A DNA stretch of 64,000 bases from Rhizobium sp. BG4. GTDB lineage: Bacteria > Pseudomonadota > Alphaproteobacteria > Rhizobiales > Rhizobiaceae. The position numbers and the translations under genes are program-made. Under the pieces are notes generated by a model that did not search any database, had not been told where the DNA came from, and saw only the letters and a list, made by a program, of their open reading frames with translations. Location of the stretch: positions 1,762,501 through 1,826,500 of the forward strand of contig NZ_CP044125.1 in NCBI RefSeq assembly GCF_016864575.1, read 5' to 3'. How positions within the stretch are numbered: the stretch's first letter is position 1; each line of letters starts with the position of its first letter. Positions 9,688-19,159 of this stretch are shown piece after piece.

Positions 9688-10632
9688 TTAGTTGAGGGCC
9701 TTCAACTCGTCCAGCTTGTCGTTGATCAGCCAGCCGTAATAGTTCTCTTCCGGCCAAACTGTCGCACCGCCTTTGTTCTTCGCGGCGAGTGCTGCTGCGC
9801 GCTGGCGGGAGTTGCCGACATTGTAGAGGGTCGCCGTCAGGCCGGGATTATCCGAGATATCCATGCCGGCAATCCGCTTGTAGTCGTCGATCGAGGTTCT
9901 GACCGATGCCGCGACGAAGGCCAGAGAAATATCCGGCTGCATGATCGCCTTGTAGACGCCGCTGGCATCCTTCTCGCTGAGCTTCGGATAGCCCGAAACA
10001 CGGGTGACGAGATCGGACAGCATCAGCGCCGTCAGCGGATTGATCTGGCCAAGACCGAAGGTCTGCCCGGCATAGAAAGGCTGGAAGAATACCGCGCTGA
10101 AGCGATTGTCGGGAAACTTCTTGCCGCCGACCGTCTTGCCGCGGAAGTCGGTTTCCCAGACATCCTCGCGGCAGCTCCAGAGCTGGTAGGAATCGCTCTT
10201 GCCGTTGCATCCGGCAAATTCCGGGCGGTCGATGAAGGTGTCGACATCCTCGCCATCATAGGCAAAGCGGAAGCTTTCACCGGCATAGGAGGCAGCCTTG
10301 ACATAGTAAGACTGCAGGCGGTCATAGGCGTCGACATTGTAGGTGTGCTCACCGACCAGCGCGCCGATGATGTGGATCGGCTCGATGCCGTAGGCGGCCG
10401 CCGTCTTGCGGATCTTGCCCATCAGCTCGTGATCGCTCGACAGGAGCTCGTAGACCTTCTCATACTTACGGTCGAAGGTGGTCTTGGTACCCTTGGTACG
10501 GCGGACGGAAGCGCCCGGGATCGGCGGCTGCTCAACGTTGCGGTTGCCCGGCGGCACCGTCTGCATGGCATAGGCCGGTGCCGAAGTGAAAGCCGCAACG
10601 GCAATGAGAAGGCATGTCAAAAGGCGTCGCAC
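9688..10632 (-). CDS. DUF1402 family exported protein
   Basis: A 314-residue protein of unknown function with a clear Sec signal peptide (MRRLLTCLLIAVAAFTSAPAYA, cleavage after AYA near 22). I recognise it as the DUF1402 family of Rhizobiales. The segment FGLGQINPLTALMLSDLV, with VGEHTYN upstream and TLYNVGNSRQRA downstream, is reminiscent of lytic transglycosylase/lysozyme-like folds (GLGQI-x-P and a TxYN motif). I infer a possible periplasmic peptidoglycan role, which is not proven. Two cysteines near 145-160 could form a disulfide. It lies immediately upstream of the P450 gene. Confidence 0.8.
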   Translation of the reverse strand: MRRLLTCLLIAVAAFTSAPAYAMQTVPPGNRNVEQPPIPGASVRRTKGTKTTFDRKYEKVYELLSSDHELMGKIRKTAAAYGIEPIHIIGALVGEHTYNVDAYDRLQSYYVKAASYAGESFRFAYDGEDVDTFIDRPEFAGCNGKSDSYQLWSCREDVWETDFRGKTVGGKKFPDNRFSAVFFQPFYAGQTFGLGQINPLTALMLSDLVTRVSGYPKLSEKDASGVYKAIMQPDISLAFVAASVRTSIDDYKRIAGMDISDNPGLTATLYNVGNSRQRAAALAAKNKGGATVWPEENYYGWLINDKLDELKALN

Positions 10633-10716
10633 GATCCGCTATCCTGTCGAGTTCATGGTCCCTGGCTGCGAGCGCGTGACTGGACCACAATCTTGTCCGA
10701 ATAAAGCCCGCGCCAG

Positions 10717-10755
10717 CAAAGAAAACGGGCCTTTCACTAGAAAGTAAAAGGCCCG
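10717..10755 (-). terminator. Intrinsic terminator downstream of hslU
   Basis: On the minus strand a stem CGGGCCTTT/AAAGGCCCG with a 12-base loop is followed by TTTTCTTTG. It lies about 65 bases past the hslU stop and ends the hslV-GNAT-hslU unit. Confidence 0.7.
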
Positions 10756-10820
10756 CTGTCGAGGGTTTGATCATCAAAATCTCTTGCGCGGAACGCAAAG
10801 CATTTCGCGCATTGAGAAAT

Positions 10821-12128
10821 TTAAAGGATGAAGCGCGAGAGGTCGGTGTTGTTGGCGAGATCGCCGACATGCTCCCGGACGTAATTCGCGTCGATGGTCA
10901 CGGCACTGCCGCCGCGATCCGGCGCGTTGAACGAGATTTCGTCCAGAACGCGCTCCATCACCGTCTGCAGGCGGCGGGCACCGATATTCTCGACCGTCGA
11001 GTTCAGATGAACCGCGACGTCAGCCAGCGCATCGATCGCATCGTCGGTGAAGTCGAGGCTCAGTTCCTCGGTCTGCATCAGCGCGCGGTACTGGCGGATG
11101 AGGCTGGCCTCGGTTTCCGTCAGGATACGGCGGAAGTCTTCCTTGCTGAGCGGACGAAGCTCGACGCGGATCGGCAAGCGGCCCTGCAGTTCCGGCAGAA
11201 GATCCGACGGCTTGGCGACGTGGAAGGCGCCCGAGGCGATGAACAGGATATGGTCGGTTTTGACGGGACCATATTTCGTCGAAACCGTCGTTCCCTCGAC
11301 GAGCGGCAGAAGGTCGCGCTGCACGCCTTCGCGGGACACGCCGGCACCCATGCCGCCATCACGGGCGGCGATCTTGTCGATTTCGTCGAGGAAGACGATG
11401 CCGTCGTTCTCGACCGAGCGAACAGCCTCGCGCTGGATGACTTCATTGTCGATCAGCTTGTCGGATTCATCGCGGATCAGATCGGTATAGGAGGCCTTGA
11501 CGGTCGTGCGGACCTTCTTGGTGCGGCCGCCCATGGCCTTGCCGAACATATCGGAGAGGTTCAGCACGCCGATATTGGCCCCCGGCATGCCGGGAATTTC
11601 GAAACCGCCCATGCCCGAACCGGTATCGGCAACCTCGATATCGATTTCCTTGTCGTCGAGCTCGCCACTGCGGAGCTTCTTGCGGAAGCTGTCGCGGGTC
11701 GCGGGCGATGCGGTGGCGCCGACCAGCGCATCGAGCACGCGCTCTTCGGCGCTCATATGCGCCTTGGATTCGACTTCGGCGCGCTTCTTGTCGCGCACCA
11801 GGCCGATGCCGATCTCCACGAGATCGCGGATGATCTGCTCGACATCGCGGCCGACATAACCGACTTCGGTGAATTTGGTGGCTTCGACCTTGATGAAGGG
11901 TGCGCCGGCAAGCTTGGCGAGACGGCGGGAGATTTCGGTCTTGCCGACGCCGGTCGGGCCGATCATCAGGATGTTCTTCGGCATGACTTCGTCGCGCAGG
12001 CTCTCATCGAGCTGCTGGCGGCGCCAGCGATTGCGCAGCGCAATTGCCACCGCGCGCTTGGCGTCGTGCTGGCCGATAATATGACGGTCGAGTTCGGATA
12101 CGATCTCACGGGGAGAAAAGTTGGTCAT
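10821..12128 (-). CDS. hslU: HslU, ATPase subunit of the HslVU protease
   Basis: AAA+ unfoldase (ClpY) that feeds proteins to the HslV peptidase in the cytoplasm. The 435-residue protein has Walker A GPTGVGKT at 57-64, Walker B ending in [12 protein letters not shown], the I-domain insert and the C-terminal tail that docks on HslV ([20 protein letters not shown] end). The start codon overlaps the stop of the upstream acetyltransferase gene (ATGA), a sign of translational coupling. Normal length for the family. Confidence 0.97.
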   Translation of the reverse strand: MTNFSPREIVSELDRHIIGQHDAKRAVAIALRNRWRRQQLDESLRDEVMPKNILMIGPTGVGKTEISRRLAKLAGAPFIKVEATKFTEVGYVGRDVEQIIRDLVEIGIGLVRDKKRAEVESKAHMSAEERVLDALVGATASPATRDSFRKKLRSGELDDKEIDIEVADTGSGMGGFEIPGMPGANIGVLNLSDMFGKAMGGRTKKVRTTVKASYTDLIRDESDKLIDNEVIQREAVRSVENDGIVFLDEIDKIAARDGGMGAGVSREGVQRDLLPLVEGTTVSTKYGPVKTDHILFIASGAFHVAKPSDLLPELQGRLPIRVELRPLSKEDFRRILTETEASLIRQYRALMQTEELSLDFTDDAIDALADVAVHLNSTVENIGARRLQTVMERVLDEISFNAPDRGGSAVTIDANYVREHVGDLANNTDLSRFIL

Positions 12129-12652
12129 TGCAAATCCGTTTCCTGGTTTGCGTCCAGCACCATGAAATGGGCGGGACCATAGATGGATGTTCTTGTGTCG
12201 AGATAGCGAAAGCCGGCTTTCTCATAGGCGCGGATTGCCGCGTGGTTTTCCGGATGCGGATCGATGACGATCCTTTTCGTGCCTCCGGCGAAAAGCTCAG
12301 ACGCGATCTGGCGAATGATCGCGCTGCCGTGACCTTTGCCGATCAGCGCCGGGATGCCGATGGAAATATCGAGCCCGAGCGTGCCTTTCGGCTGGTCCTG
12401 ATAGGGATGACCGTCTTCGAGATGCGGATCGTAATGCTGGAGATAGGCGATCGGCCGCCCTTCCAGCTCCACGATCATTGGCCGCGTCTCGATGCTCTCG
12501 ACCGCCTCTAAGATTTCCTGTGCACTCGCCTGCGGATCCCCGTCCCACCATTTCGCAACATGCGGCTCGGCGAGCCACTGTCCCAGCAAGGAAAGGTCCC
12601 TGCCCTCGACGTCTCGGAAATAGTAGCGGGTTCCGTCCTCAGGCATCGGCAT
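12125..12652 (-). CDS. GNAT family N-acetyltransferase (AAC(6')-like fold) between hslV and hslU
   Basis: Small acetyltransferase of about 175 residues (173 if the second ATG at 12646 is used). It shows the GNAT acetyl-CoA loop in [14 protein letters not shown] and the late strand-helix [16 protein letters not shown]; the N-terminal block [13 protein letters not shown] and IAYLQHYDP resemble the AAC(6')/siderophore-synthesis acetyltransferase type. The natural substrate is unknown; similarity to aminoglycoside enzymes does not show resistance. Its start lies inside the end of hslV and its stop overlaps the hslU start, so the three genes form one unit. A longer frame extending further upstream is antisense-like and out of frame with hslV. 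Confidence 0.85.
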   Translation of the reverse strand: MPMPEDGTRYYFRDVEGRDLSLLGQWLAEPHVAKWWDGDPQASAQEILEAVESIETRPMIVELEGRPIAYLQHYDPHLEDGHPYQDQPKGTLGLDISIGIPALIGKGHGSAIIRQIASELFAGGTKRIVIDPHPENHAAIRAYEKAGFRYLDTRTSIYGPAHFMVLDANQETDLQ

Positions 12653-13169
12653 CAAGCGTTTCGACGATGATGTTGTGATTGGTGTAGACGCAGATATCGG
12701 CTGCGATATCGAGCGCCTTGCGGGCCACCTCTTCCGCCGACTTGTCGGAATCGAGCAGGGCAAGCGAGGCTGCGAGCGCGAAATTGCCGCCCGAGCCGAT
12801 CGCCATCGTGCCGTGTTCCGGTTCCAGGACGTCGCCATTGCCGGTAACGGCAAGCGTCACGGTCTTGTCGGCGACGAGCATCATGGCTTCGAGATTGCGC
12901 AGGTACTTGTCTGTGCGCCAGTCCTTGGCGAGCTCGACGGCTGCGCGCATGAGCTGGCCCGGATATTGTTCCAGCTTCTTCTCGAGGCGCTCAAGTAGCG
13001 TGAAGGCATCGGCGGTGGCGCCGGCGAAACCGGCGATGACTTCGCCACCTTTGCCGATACGCCGAACCTTGCGGGCATTGCCCTTCATGACGGTCTGGCC
13101 AAGGCTCACCTGACCGTCGCCAGCCATGACCACCTTGCCGCCTTTTCGAACTGTAATAATCGTTGTCAT
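12639..13169 (-). CDS. hslV: HslV, peptidase subunit of the HslVU protease
   Basis: Threonine peptidase (ClpQ) of the HslVU complex. After Met removal the N-terminus is [24 protein letters not shown], placing the nucleophile Thr at the mature terminus. The expected [30 protein letters not shown] and [11 protein letters not shown] blocks are present; 176 residues is normal. First gene of the hslV-GNAT-hslU operon, divergent from hisB across 177 bases that must hold both promoters. Heat-shock control is expected from the family, but I could not assign a clean RpoH promoter by eye. Confidence 0.96.
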   Translation of the reverse strand: MTTIITVRKGGKVVMAGDGQVSLGQTVMKGNARKVRRIGKGGEVIAGFAGATADAFTLLERLEKKLEQYPGQLMRAAVELAKDWRTDKYLRNLEAMMLVADKTVTLAVTGNGDVLEPEHGTMAIGSGGNFALAASLALLDSDKSAEEVARKALDIAADICVYTNHNIIVETLDADA

Positions 13170-13346
13170 AAAACATCCTTGCCCGGGGCCGGGCGGTTTT
13201 GCGCGGGCCGCTCACCGGCCCTGTTGAGCCCTATGTAAGTGGGCTTCCGCCGATTGCAAATGGTGCGGTTTTTCTGCGGCCACGCTTCTGGATATTTTAG
13301 GGAACGCCTGATATGGAACCGGCGTCATTCCCGATGGAGCAGCCAG

Positions 13347-13955
13347 ATGGCCGAGACCGCAGCAAGCCGCACGGGCGCCGTTTCCCGCAAGACCAACGAA
13401 ACTTCGGTTTCGGTTTCGGTCAATCTCGACGGCACCGGCAAGTCGAAGATTTCGACGGGCGTCGGCTTCTTCGACCATATGCTCGACCAGCTGTCACGAC
13501 ATTCGCTGATCGATATGGAGATCGAGACCAAGGGCGACCTGCATGTCGACGATCATCATGCCGTCGAAGACACCGGGATCGCGATCGGCCAGGCCATTGC
13601 GAAAGCGCTCGGCGATCGCCGCGGCATCACCCGATACGCCTCGATCGACCTGGCGATGGACGAGACGATGACGAAGGCCGCGCTCGATCTTTCCGGCCGT
13701 CCCTTCCTCGTCTGGAACGTCTCCTTCAGCGCGCCGAAGATCGGCACATTCGATACCGAACTGGTCCGCGAATTCTTCCAGGCGCTCGCGCAGAACGCCG
13801 GCATCACCTTGCATGTACTCAACCATTATGGTGCCAACAATCACCATATTGCAGAGACCTGCTTCAAGGCCGTTGCCCGCGCGCTGCGTACGGCGACAGA
13901 GATCGATCCGAGACAGGCGGGCCGTGTTCCCTCGACGAAGGGCACGCTCGTCTGA
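13347..13955 (+). CDS. hisB: Imidazoleglycerol-phosphate dehydratase HisB
   Basis: Sixth enzymatic step of histidine synthesis, dehydration of imidazole glycerol phosphate. The protein has 202 residues from ATG 13347, which has GGAG at 13336-13339; the open frame extends upstream without family similarity. The duplicated metal-binding motifs [12 protein letters not shown] and [12 protein letters not shown] are intact, and [13 protein letters not shown] is typical. First gene of the his operon here. Confidence 0.96.
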   Translation: MAETAASRTGAVSRKTNETSVSVSVNLDGTGKSKISTGVGFFDHMLDQLSRHSLIDMEIETKGDLHVDDHHAVEDTGIAIGQAIAKALGDRRGITRYASIDLAMDETMTKAALDLSGRPFLVWNVSFSAPKIGTFDTELVREFFQALAQNAGITLHVLNHYGANNHHIAETCFKAVARALRTATEIDPRQAGRVPSTKGTLV

Positions 13956-13979
13956 GCCCCTTCAGGGAGCGTGACGACA

Positions 13980-14465
13980 TTGACTTCCAGCTATCTGTTT
14001 CTGACTGCCCCTGACGGAGCGGATGCCAGCCACGAAAAGACGCGCGTCATCCGCGACGGCTTCACGTTTCTGGGTTTCTTCTTTCCATGGCTCTGGCTGC
14101 TGGCGCACCGCCTCTGGCTGCATGCGATCGTAGCCTTTCTGGCGCAGGCAGTCGGCGGCGTGCTTATGGAGCGCCAGGGTCTTTGGCCCGCGGGCTTTGC
14201 GCTTTCTCTCGCTGCCAGCCTGATCGTTGCGCTCGAGGGCCAGAATTTCCGCATTCGCAACCTCGCCTCCAAGGGCTGGAACGAAAACGCGGTCGTCTCG
14301 GCCGATTCCGTCGACGAGGCGGAAGACATCTATTTTTCCGATATCGAGACCATTACGCAAGAAGATGGCGTGCCGGCACCGGAATGGGAGCGACATCAAC
14401 GCTCCACCGGCCGCCACGGCAACACCACCTCGCTTGGTCTCTTTGGTTTTGATGGAGGACGCTGA
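13980..14465 (+). CDS. DUF2628 small membrane protein inside the his operon
   Basis: Hypothetical protein of about 161 residues that I recognise as DUF2628-like. It has a short cytoplasmic N-terminus, then hydrophobic stretches [35 protein letters not shown] and [17 protein letters not shown] forming two or three membrane helices, followed by an acidic soluble tail. The start is uncertain: TTG 13980 is well spaced from AGGGAG at 13964-13969, whereas GTG 13971 is almost on top of it. The stop overlaps the hisH start (TGATG), so it is translationally coupled to histidine genes, though no histidine function is known for it. Confidence 0.75.
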   Translation: MTSSYLFLTAPDGADASHEKTRVIRDGFTFLGFFFPWLWLLAHRLWLHAIVAFLAQAVGGVLMERQGLWPAGFALSLAASLIVALEGQNFRIRNLASKGWNENAVVSADSVDEAEDIYFSDIETITQEDGVPAPEWERHQRSTGRHGNTTSLGLFGFDGGR

Positions 14466-15115
14466 TGCGCGTCGCAATTATCGACTACGGTTCCGGCAAT
14501 CTGCGCTCGGCAACAAAAGCCTTTGAACGCGCTGCCCGCGAGGCGGGCATCGACGCCCATATCGACCTGACAGACAAGGCCGAAGCCGTTGCCTTGGCTG
14601 ATCGCATCGTCTTGCCCGGCGTCGGCGCCTATGCCGATTGCCGCCGCGGTCTCGATGCCGTGCCCGGCATGGCCGAGGTGCTGATCGAGGCGGCGGAGAA
14701 GAAGGCAAAGCCCTTCCTCGGAATCTGCGTCGGCATGCAGCTGATGTCGTCGCGCGGCCTTGAAAAGACGGTGACGCAGGGCTTCGGCTGGATCCCCGGC
14801 GACGTCAAGGAAATGACCCCTGACGATCCCTCGCTAAAGATTCCGCAGATCGGCTGGAATACACTCGATCTCCGGCATCCGCATCCGCTCTTCGACGGCA
14901 TCCCGACGGGTGCCGACGGACTGCACGCCTATTTCGTCCATTCCTACCATCTCGATGCCGAAAACGCTTCGGATGTGATCGCCACGACCGACTACGGCGG
15001 CCCGATGACCGCCTTCGTCGGCCGCGACAACATGGCCGGCGCGCAGTTCCATCCGGAAAAGAGCCAGAAACTCGGCCTCGCCCTGATCACCAATTTCCTG
15101 CGCTGGAAGCCATAA
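14465..15115 (+). CDS. hisH: Imidazole glycerol phosphate synthase subunit HisH
   Basis: Glutamine amidotransferase subunit that supplies ammonia to HisF. The 216-residue protein starts [15 protein letters not shown]; the nucleophile Cys sits in GICVGMQLM and the His-Glu pair of the catalytic triad in FHPEKSQ. It overlaps the preceding DUF2628 gene by one base and is followed by hisA after 27 bases. Confidence 0.96.
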   Translation: MRVAIIDYGSGNLRSATKAFERAAREAGIDAHIDLTDKAEAVALADRIVLPGVGAYADCRRGLDAVPGMAEVLIEAAEKKAKPFLGICVGMQLMSSRGLEKTVTQGFGWIPGDVKEMTPDDPSLKIPQIGWNTLDLRHPHPLFDGIPTGADGLHAYFVHSYHLDAENASDVIATTDYGGPMTAFVGRDNMAGAQFHPEKSQKLGLALITNFLRWKP

Positions 15116-15142
15116 GGCTCGCGCGAAGCAAGGACAGACATC

Positions 15143-15892
15143 ATGATCCTCTTTCCCGCCATCGACCTGAAGGACGGCCAGTGCGTCCGCCTGAAGCTCG
15201 GCGATATGGACCAGGCGACGGTCTACAATCCGGACCCGGCAGCGCAGGCCAAAGCCTTCGAGGACCAGGGCTTCGAATGGCTGCATGTCGTCGATCTCAA
15301 CGGCGCTTTTGCCGGTGAAAGCGTCAACGGCGCTGCCGTCGATGCCATCCTCAAGGCGACGAAGAACCCGGTGCAGCTCGGCGGCGGCATCCGCACGCTC
15401 GATCATATCGAGAGCTGGCTGTCGCGCGGTTTGGCCCGCGTCATTCTCGGCACGGTCGCGGTTCGCGATCCGGCGCTGGTCATCGAGGCCTGCAAGGCCT
15501 TTCCTGGCCGCGTTGCGGTCGGCATCGATGCCAAGGGGGGCAAGGTTGCTGTCGAGGGCTGGGCCGAGGCCTCGGAGCTCGGCATCATCGAGCTTGCCAA
15601 GAAGTTCGAAGGCGCCGGTGTTGCCGCCATCATCTATACCGATATCGATCGCGACGGCATCCTTGCCGGCATCAACTGGACTTCGACGCTGGAGCTTGCC
15701 GAAGCCGTATCCATCCCGGTGATCGCTTCGGGTGGCCTCGCCTCTATCGCCGATATCGAGCGCATGCTGCAGCCGGATGCCCGTAAGCTGGAAGGTGCGA
15801 TTTCCGGCCGCGCGCTCTATGATGGCCGTATCGACCCGGCAGAAGCGCTTTCGCTGATCAAGGCGGCCCGCGCCAAGGAGATTGCACAATGA
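15143..15892 (+). CDS. hisA: Phosphoribosyl isomerase HisA
   Basis: TIM-barrel enzyme (ProFAR isomerase) of histidine synthesis. The 249-residue protein starts [21 protein letters not shown], with the catalytic Asp in the first strand motif and the second Asp in [11 protein letters not shown]. Phosphate-binding loops GGGIR and ASGGLAS are intact. The stop overlaps the hisF start (ATGA). Confidence 0.97.
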   Translation: MILFPAIDLKDGQCVRLKLGDMDQATVYNPDPAAQAKAFEDQGFEWLHVVDLNGAFAGESVNGAAVDAILKATKNPVQLGGGIRTLDHIESWLSRGLARVILGTVAVRDPALVIEACKAFPGRVAVGIDAKGGKVAVEGWAEASELGIIELAKKFEGAGVAAIIYTDIDRDGILAGINWTSTLELAEAVSIPVIASGGLASIADIERMLQPDARKLEGAISGRALYDGRIDPAEALSLIKAARAKEIAQ

Positions 15893-16677
15893 CGCTGAAA
15901 GCTCGTGTCATCCCATGCCTCGACGTCAAGGACGGCCGCGTCGTCAAGGGCGTCAACTTCACCAATCTCATCGATGCCGGCGATCCGGTGGAAGCGGCGA
16001 AGGCCTATGATGCGGCCGGTGCCGACGAGCTCTGCTTCCTCGACATCACCGCTTCCTCCGACAATCGCGACACGATCTTCGACGTCGTCTCGCGCACTGC
16101 CGAACAGTGCTTCATGCCGCTGACCGTCGGCGGCGGCGTTCGCACGATCGCCGATATCCGCAAGCTGCTGCTCTGCGGCGCCGACAAGGTCTCGATCAAT
16201 TCGGCGGCGGTCAACAATCCTGATTTCGTCGCCGAAGCCGCCGACAAGTTCGGTGACCAGTGCATCGTCGTATCGATCGATGCCAAGCGACGCCGTACGC
16301 AGGCCGTCGGCCAGGACAATCTCAGCGCCTGGGAGATCTACACGCACGGCGGCCGCAACGCGACCGGCATCGATGCGGTCGAATTCGCGCAGAAGATGGT
16401 TGCCCGCGGCGCCGGCGAACTTCTGGTCACCTCGATGGACCGCGACGGCACGAAGATCGGCTACGATCTGGAGCTGACACGGGCGATCGCCGACAGCGTG
16501 CGCGTTCCCGTCATCGCCTCCGGCGGCGTCGGCAATCTCGACGATCTCGTTGCCGGGGTGAAGGATGGCCATGCGACGGCCGTGCTTGCCGCCTCGATCT
16601 TCCATTTCGGCACCTATTCCGTCGGCGAGGCAAAGCGCTATATGTCATCCCACGGCATTGCGATGCGGCTCGACTGA
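15889..16677 (+). CDS. hisF: Imidazole glycerol phosphate synthase subunit HisF
   Basis: Cyclase subunit of the HisH-HisF complex, a TIM barrel related to HisA. The 262-residue sequence begins [24 protein letters not shown]; catalytic Asp residues sit in CLDVKDG and SMDRDGTK. Start overlaps hisA by four bases. It is followed 14 bases later by hisE. Confidence 0.97.
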   Translation: MTLKARVIPCLDVKDGRVVKGVNFTNLIDAGDPVEAAKAYDAAGADELCFLDITASSDNRDTIFDVVSRTAEQCFMPLTVGGGVRTIADIRKLLLCGADKVSINSAAVNNPDFVAEAADKFGDQCIVVSIDAKRRRTQAVGQDNLSAWEIYTHGGRNATGIDAVEFAQKMVARGAGELLVTSMDRDGTKIGYDLELTRAIADSVRVPVIASGGVGNLDDLVAGVKDGHATAVLAASIFHFGTYSVGEAKRYMSSHGIAMRLD

Positions 16678-16691
16678 GTGAAAGCGATAGA

Positions 16692-17015
16692 ATGAGCGGA
16701 TTTTCCCTTTCCGATCTGGAAAAGATCGTCGACGAGCGGTCGAAGGCCTCACCGGACGAATCCTGGACAGCGAAGCTGGTTTCTGCGGGTCAGCCGAAGG
16801 CGGCGAAGAAGCTTGGCGAGGAGGCGATCGAGGCTGTCATGGCCGCGGTCACCAACGACCGGACCAACCTGACCTACGAATCGGCCGATGTCCTCTATCA
16901 CCTTTTGGTCGTATTGAAGATTGCAGGCATTCCGTTGCAGGATGTCATGGCCGAACTTGAGCGGCGGACCGCTCAATCCGGTCTCAAGGAAAAGGCCAGC
17001 CGGCAGAGTTCATGA
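16692..17015 (+). CDS. hisE: Phosphoribosyl-ATP pyrophosphatase HisE
   Basis: Second step of histidine synthesis, hydrolysis of phosphoribosyl-ATP to phosphoribosyl-AMP. A 107-residue all-alpha MazG-like protein with the metal-binding [13 protein letters not shown] and [13 protein letters not shown] helices. The true start is ATG 16692 ([12 protein letters not shown]); the longer frame upstream is a shadow of hisF. Stop overlaps the coaA start (ATGA). HisI is not in this window, as is usual when hisE and hisI are separate genes. Confidence 0.95.
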   Translation: MSGFSLSDLEKIVDERSKASPDESWTAKLVSAGQPKAAKKLGEEAIEAVMAAVTNDRTNLTYESADVLYHLLVVLKIAGIPLQDVMAELERRTAQSGLKEKASRQSS

Positions 17016-18007
17016 GTATCGTGTCGCAAATCATCGGAGCGCCCGAGGCGCTCGATCACTTCCAGGCGAATTCCTATTCGCCCTATCACTTCTTTTCTTC
17101 CGAGGAATGGGCGAAGTTCCGCGCCGATACGCCACTGACGCTGACCGGCGAGGAAGTGACGCGGCTGCGCTCGATGGGCGACCCAATCGATCTCGACGAG
17201 GTCCGGCGCATCTACCTTTCGCTGTCGCGCCTGCTGTCCTCGCATGTCGAATCCTCGCAGCTGCTCTTCGAACAGCGCAACCGCTTCCTCAATCTCGAGG
17301 GCGTCGCCAAGACCCCCTTCGTGATCGGCATCGCCGGATCCGTCGCCGTCGGCAAATCGACGACGGCCCGTGTCCTGAAAGAGCTGCTGCGCCGCTGGCC
17401 GTCGAGCCCGAAGGTCGATCTGATCACGACTGACGGCTTCCTGCATCCGAATGCGGTGCTGGAACGCGAAAACCTGATGCAGCGCAAGGGTTTTCCCGAA
17501 AGCTACGACACCGGCGCTATTCTGCGTTTTCTTTCGGCAATCAAGGCCGGACAGGCAGACGTCAAGGCGCCGGTGTATTCGCATCTCGTCTATGACGTGA
17601 TCCCGAATGAATACAAGATCATAGACCGGCCGGACATTCTGATCTTCGAAGGCATCAACGTGCTGCAATCGCGCGACCTGCCGGCCGACGGCAAGATCGT
17701 GCCGATGGTCTCAGATTTCTTCGACTTCTCGATCTATATCGATGCCGAGGAAAAGCAGATCCATAACTGGTACGTGAACCGCTTCATGCGCCTGCGAGAG
17801 ACGGCCTTCCGCGACCCCAACTCCTATTTCCACCGCTATGCCTCGATCAGCGAAAAAGAAGCGATCGCGATCGCCGAGGGGCTCTGGGCGAACATCAATC
17901 TGAAAAACCTGCGTCAGAACATCCTGCCGACCCGCCCGCGCGCCGACCTGATCCTACGCAAGGGACCGAACCACCTGATCGAACAGGTGGCGCTCAGGAA
18001 GCTTTAG
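17012..18007 (+). CDS. coaA: Type I pantothenate kinase CoaA
   Basis: First committed step of coenzyme A synthesis, phosphorylation of pantothenate. The 331-residue protein has the P-loop [13 protein letters not shown], the [11 protein letters not shown] segment, and [25 protein letters not shown] and the [10 protein letters not shown] region typical of the prokaryotic type I enzyme. It is translationally coupled to hisE, a common arrangement in Rhizobiales. It converges on alkB with only six bases between stop codons and no terminator visible. Confidence 0.97.
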   Translation: MSIVSQIIGAPEALDHFQANSYSPYHFFSSEEWAKFRADTPLTLTGEEVTRLRSMGDPIDLDEVRRIYLSLSRLLSSHVESSQLLFEQRNRFLNLEGVAKTPFVIGIAGSVAVGKSTTARVLKELLRRWPSSPKVDLITTDGFLHPNAVLERENLMQRKGFPESYDTGAILRFLSAIKAGQADVKAPVYSHLVYDVIPNEYKIIDRPDILIFEGINVLQSRDLPADGKIVPMVSDFFDFSIYIDAEEKQIHNWYVNRFMRLRETAFRDPNSYFHRYASISEKEAIAIAEGLWANINLKNLRQNILPTRPRADLILRKGPNHLIEQVALRKL

Positions 18008-18013
18008 CCGGAT

Positions 18014-18625
18014 TCAGGGCGTTACACGCCTTAACGTCAGATTGATCCGGCCGCCGCTTTTCAGGAGCGTCGAGGTGGCGGGATAGATGCGGTCGACGCC
18101 ATGGAAGCAGAGGCGGCCTTCGCCGCCGAGGACGATGACGTCGCCGCTCGACAGTTTCAGGGATTGGGTGCGGTCGTTGCGCGCGGTGCCGCCGATGCGG
18201 AAAAGGCAGCTGTTGCCGAGGGAGATCGAGACGACGGGCGCCTTGAGATCCTGCTCGTCTTTGTCCTGGTGCAGACCCATTTTGGCGTCGTCGGAGTAGA
18301 AGTTGATCAAGCAGGCCTGCGGCGGCAGCGGATAGCCGGAGACAGCGGTCCAGATATCGAGAAGTTCCGGCGGGATCGGAGGCCATGGTTCGCCGATGAG
18401 CGGATGAACCGGCTGGTAGCGGTAGCCGCGGTCCTTGTCTGTCACCCAGCCGAGCTCTCCACAATTGCTCATGCGGACGGACATCGGCTTTCCGGTTCCG
18501 GGCATGACAGGCGTGAAGAGCGGTGCGGCGGAAACGATCTCACGGATCGTCTCGACCATCGCTTCCTGATGGAAGCGATCGAGATAGCCTGGAAAATGCC
18601 GGATGCCGCTGGAGATTTCGAGCAT
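18014..18625 (-). CDS. alkB: Alkylated DNA repair dioxygenase AlkB
   Basis: Fe(II)/2-oxoglutarate dioxygenase that removes methyl groups from 1-meA and 3-meC in DNA. The 203-residue protein carries the iron triad His119-x-Asp121 (GLHQDKDE) and His175 (CFHGVDRI), and the 2-oxoglutarate-binding Arg residues in GGRINLTLRRV. The N-terminal SVRMSNCGELGW nucleotide-recognition block is present. It is three bases downstream of arfB on the same strand, suggesting cotranscription. Confidence 0.95.
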   Translation of the reverse strand: MLEISSGIRHFPGYLDRFHQEAMVETIREIVSAAPLFTPVMPGTGKPMSVRMSNCGELGWVTDKDRGYRYQPVHPLIGEPWPPIPPELLDIWTAVSGYPLPPQACLINFYSDDAKMGLHQDKDEQDLKAPVVSISLGNSCLFRIGGTARNDRTQSLKLSSGDVIVLGGEGRLCFHGVDRIYPATSTLLKSGGRINLTLRRVTP

Positions 18626-18628
18626 GGA

Positions 18629-19063
18629 TCAGTCTCCGCTCGGGCGGCCGCGCATCTTCTTGACTTCGGAGCGGCCGGATTTTTCCTTGAGGCGTCGTTC
18701 GACAGAGCCTTTCGTCGGCCTCGTCTTCTTGCGCGGCGGCGGCGGCGGCTTGGCCGCTTCGAGAACCAGCTCCTTGAGGCGCTCGCGCGCATCCTCGCGA
18801 TTGCGGTCCTGGCTGCGGAAACGGCTAGCCTCGATCATCAGCACGCCGTCTTTCGACATGCGCCTTCCGGCAAGCTTGACGGCGTTCGCCTTGACGCGCT
18901 CAGGCAAGGACGGCGAATTCTCGATATTGAAGAACAGCTGGACCGCGGTCGAGACCTTATTGACGTTCTGCCCGCCGGGGCCGCCCGCCAGAACGAACTG
19001 TTCCGTCAGCTCCCATCCGGCGATGGTGATCCTGTCATTGATGAAGAGCGCGTCGCTGGCCAT
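18629..19063 (-). CDS. arfB: Alternative ribosome-rescue factor / peptidyl-tRNA hydrolase ArfB (YaeJ)
   Basis: Releases stalled ribosomes that lack a stop codon. The 144-residue protein has the catalytic GGQ at 30-32 within AGGPGGQNVNKVSTAVQLFF and a basic, proline-rich C-terminal tail (PPPPPRKKTRPTKGS-x-RRLKEK) that binds the mRNA channel. Length is normal. ATG 19063 starts the unit arfB-alkB, directly after the pckA terminator. Confidence 0.95.
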   Translation of the reverse strand: MASDALFINDRITIAGWELTEQFVLAGGPGGQNVNKVSTAVQLFFNIENSPSLPERVKANAVKLAGRRMSKDGVLMIEASRFRSQDRNREDARERLKELVLEAAKPPPPPRKKTRPTKGSVERRLKEKSGRSEVKKMRGRPSGD

Positions 19064-19104
19064 GCGAGACCTATCTCACATCGGCCGTGATTTTGGAACA
19101 AGCA

Positions 19105-19134
19105 AAGAAAAACCCGGCAGTTTCCTGCCGGGTT
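19105..19134 (-). terminator. Intrinsic terminator downstream of pckA
   Basis: On the minus strand AACCCGGCAG pairs with CTGCCGGGTT across a four-base loop and is followed by TTTTCTTT. It separates pckA from arfB-alkB. The flank nearer pckA continues directly into the parS-like TTCACGTGAA palindrome. Confidence 0.8.
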
Positions 19135-19147
19135 TCACGTGAATCAT
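19131..19147. promoter_or_regulatory. parS-like palindrome beside the pckA terminator
   Basis: GGTTTCACGTGAATCA matches the bacterial ParB-binding consensus TGTTTCACGTGAAACA at 14 of 16 positions with the TTCACGTGAA core intact. Its right-hand 17 bases from 19132 are identical to those of the site in aroE at 58268. It lies between the pckA stop and its terminator. Confidence 0.5.
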
Positions 19148-19159
19148 CAGCCGTTTAGA

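Noticed and set aside
8446..10704. 752-residue plus-strand frame across the P450 and DUF1402 genes
   Set aside because: Runs antisense through two well-supported genes; composition typical of codon-position shadows.
12125..12652. Aminoglycoside resistance gene AAC(6')
   Set aside because: Only a fold-level resemblance; position inside hslVU and chromosomal core context argue for a housekeeping role.
13170..13346. Heat-shock promoter for hslV
   Set aside because: A TTGCAA/TACATA pair exists on the minus strand, but its 15-base spacer and poor match to the rhizobial RpoH consensus make it too weak to list.
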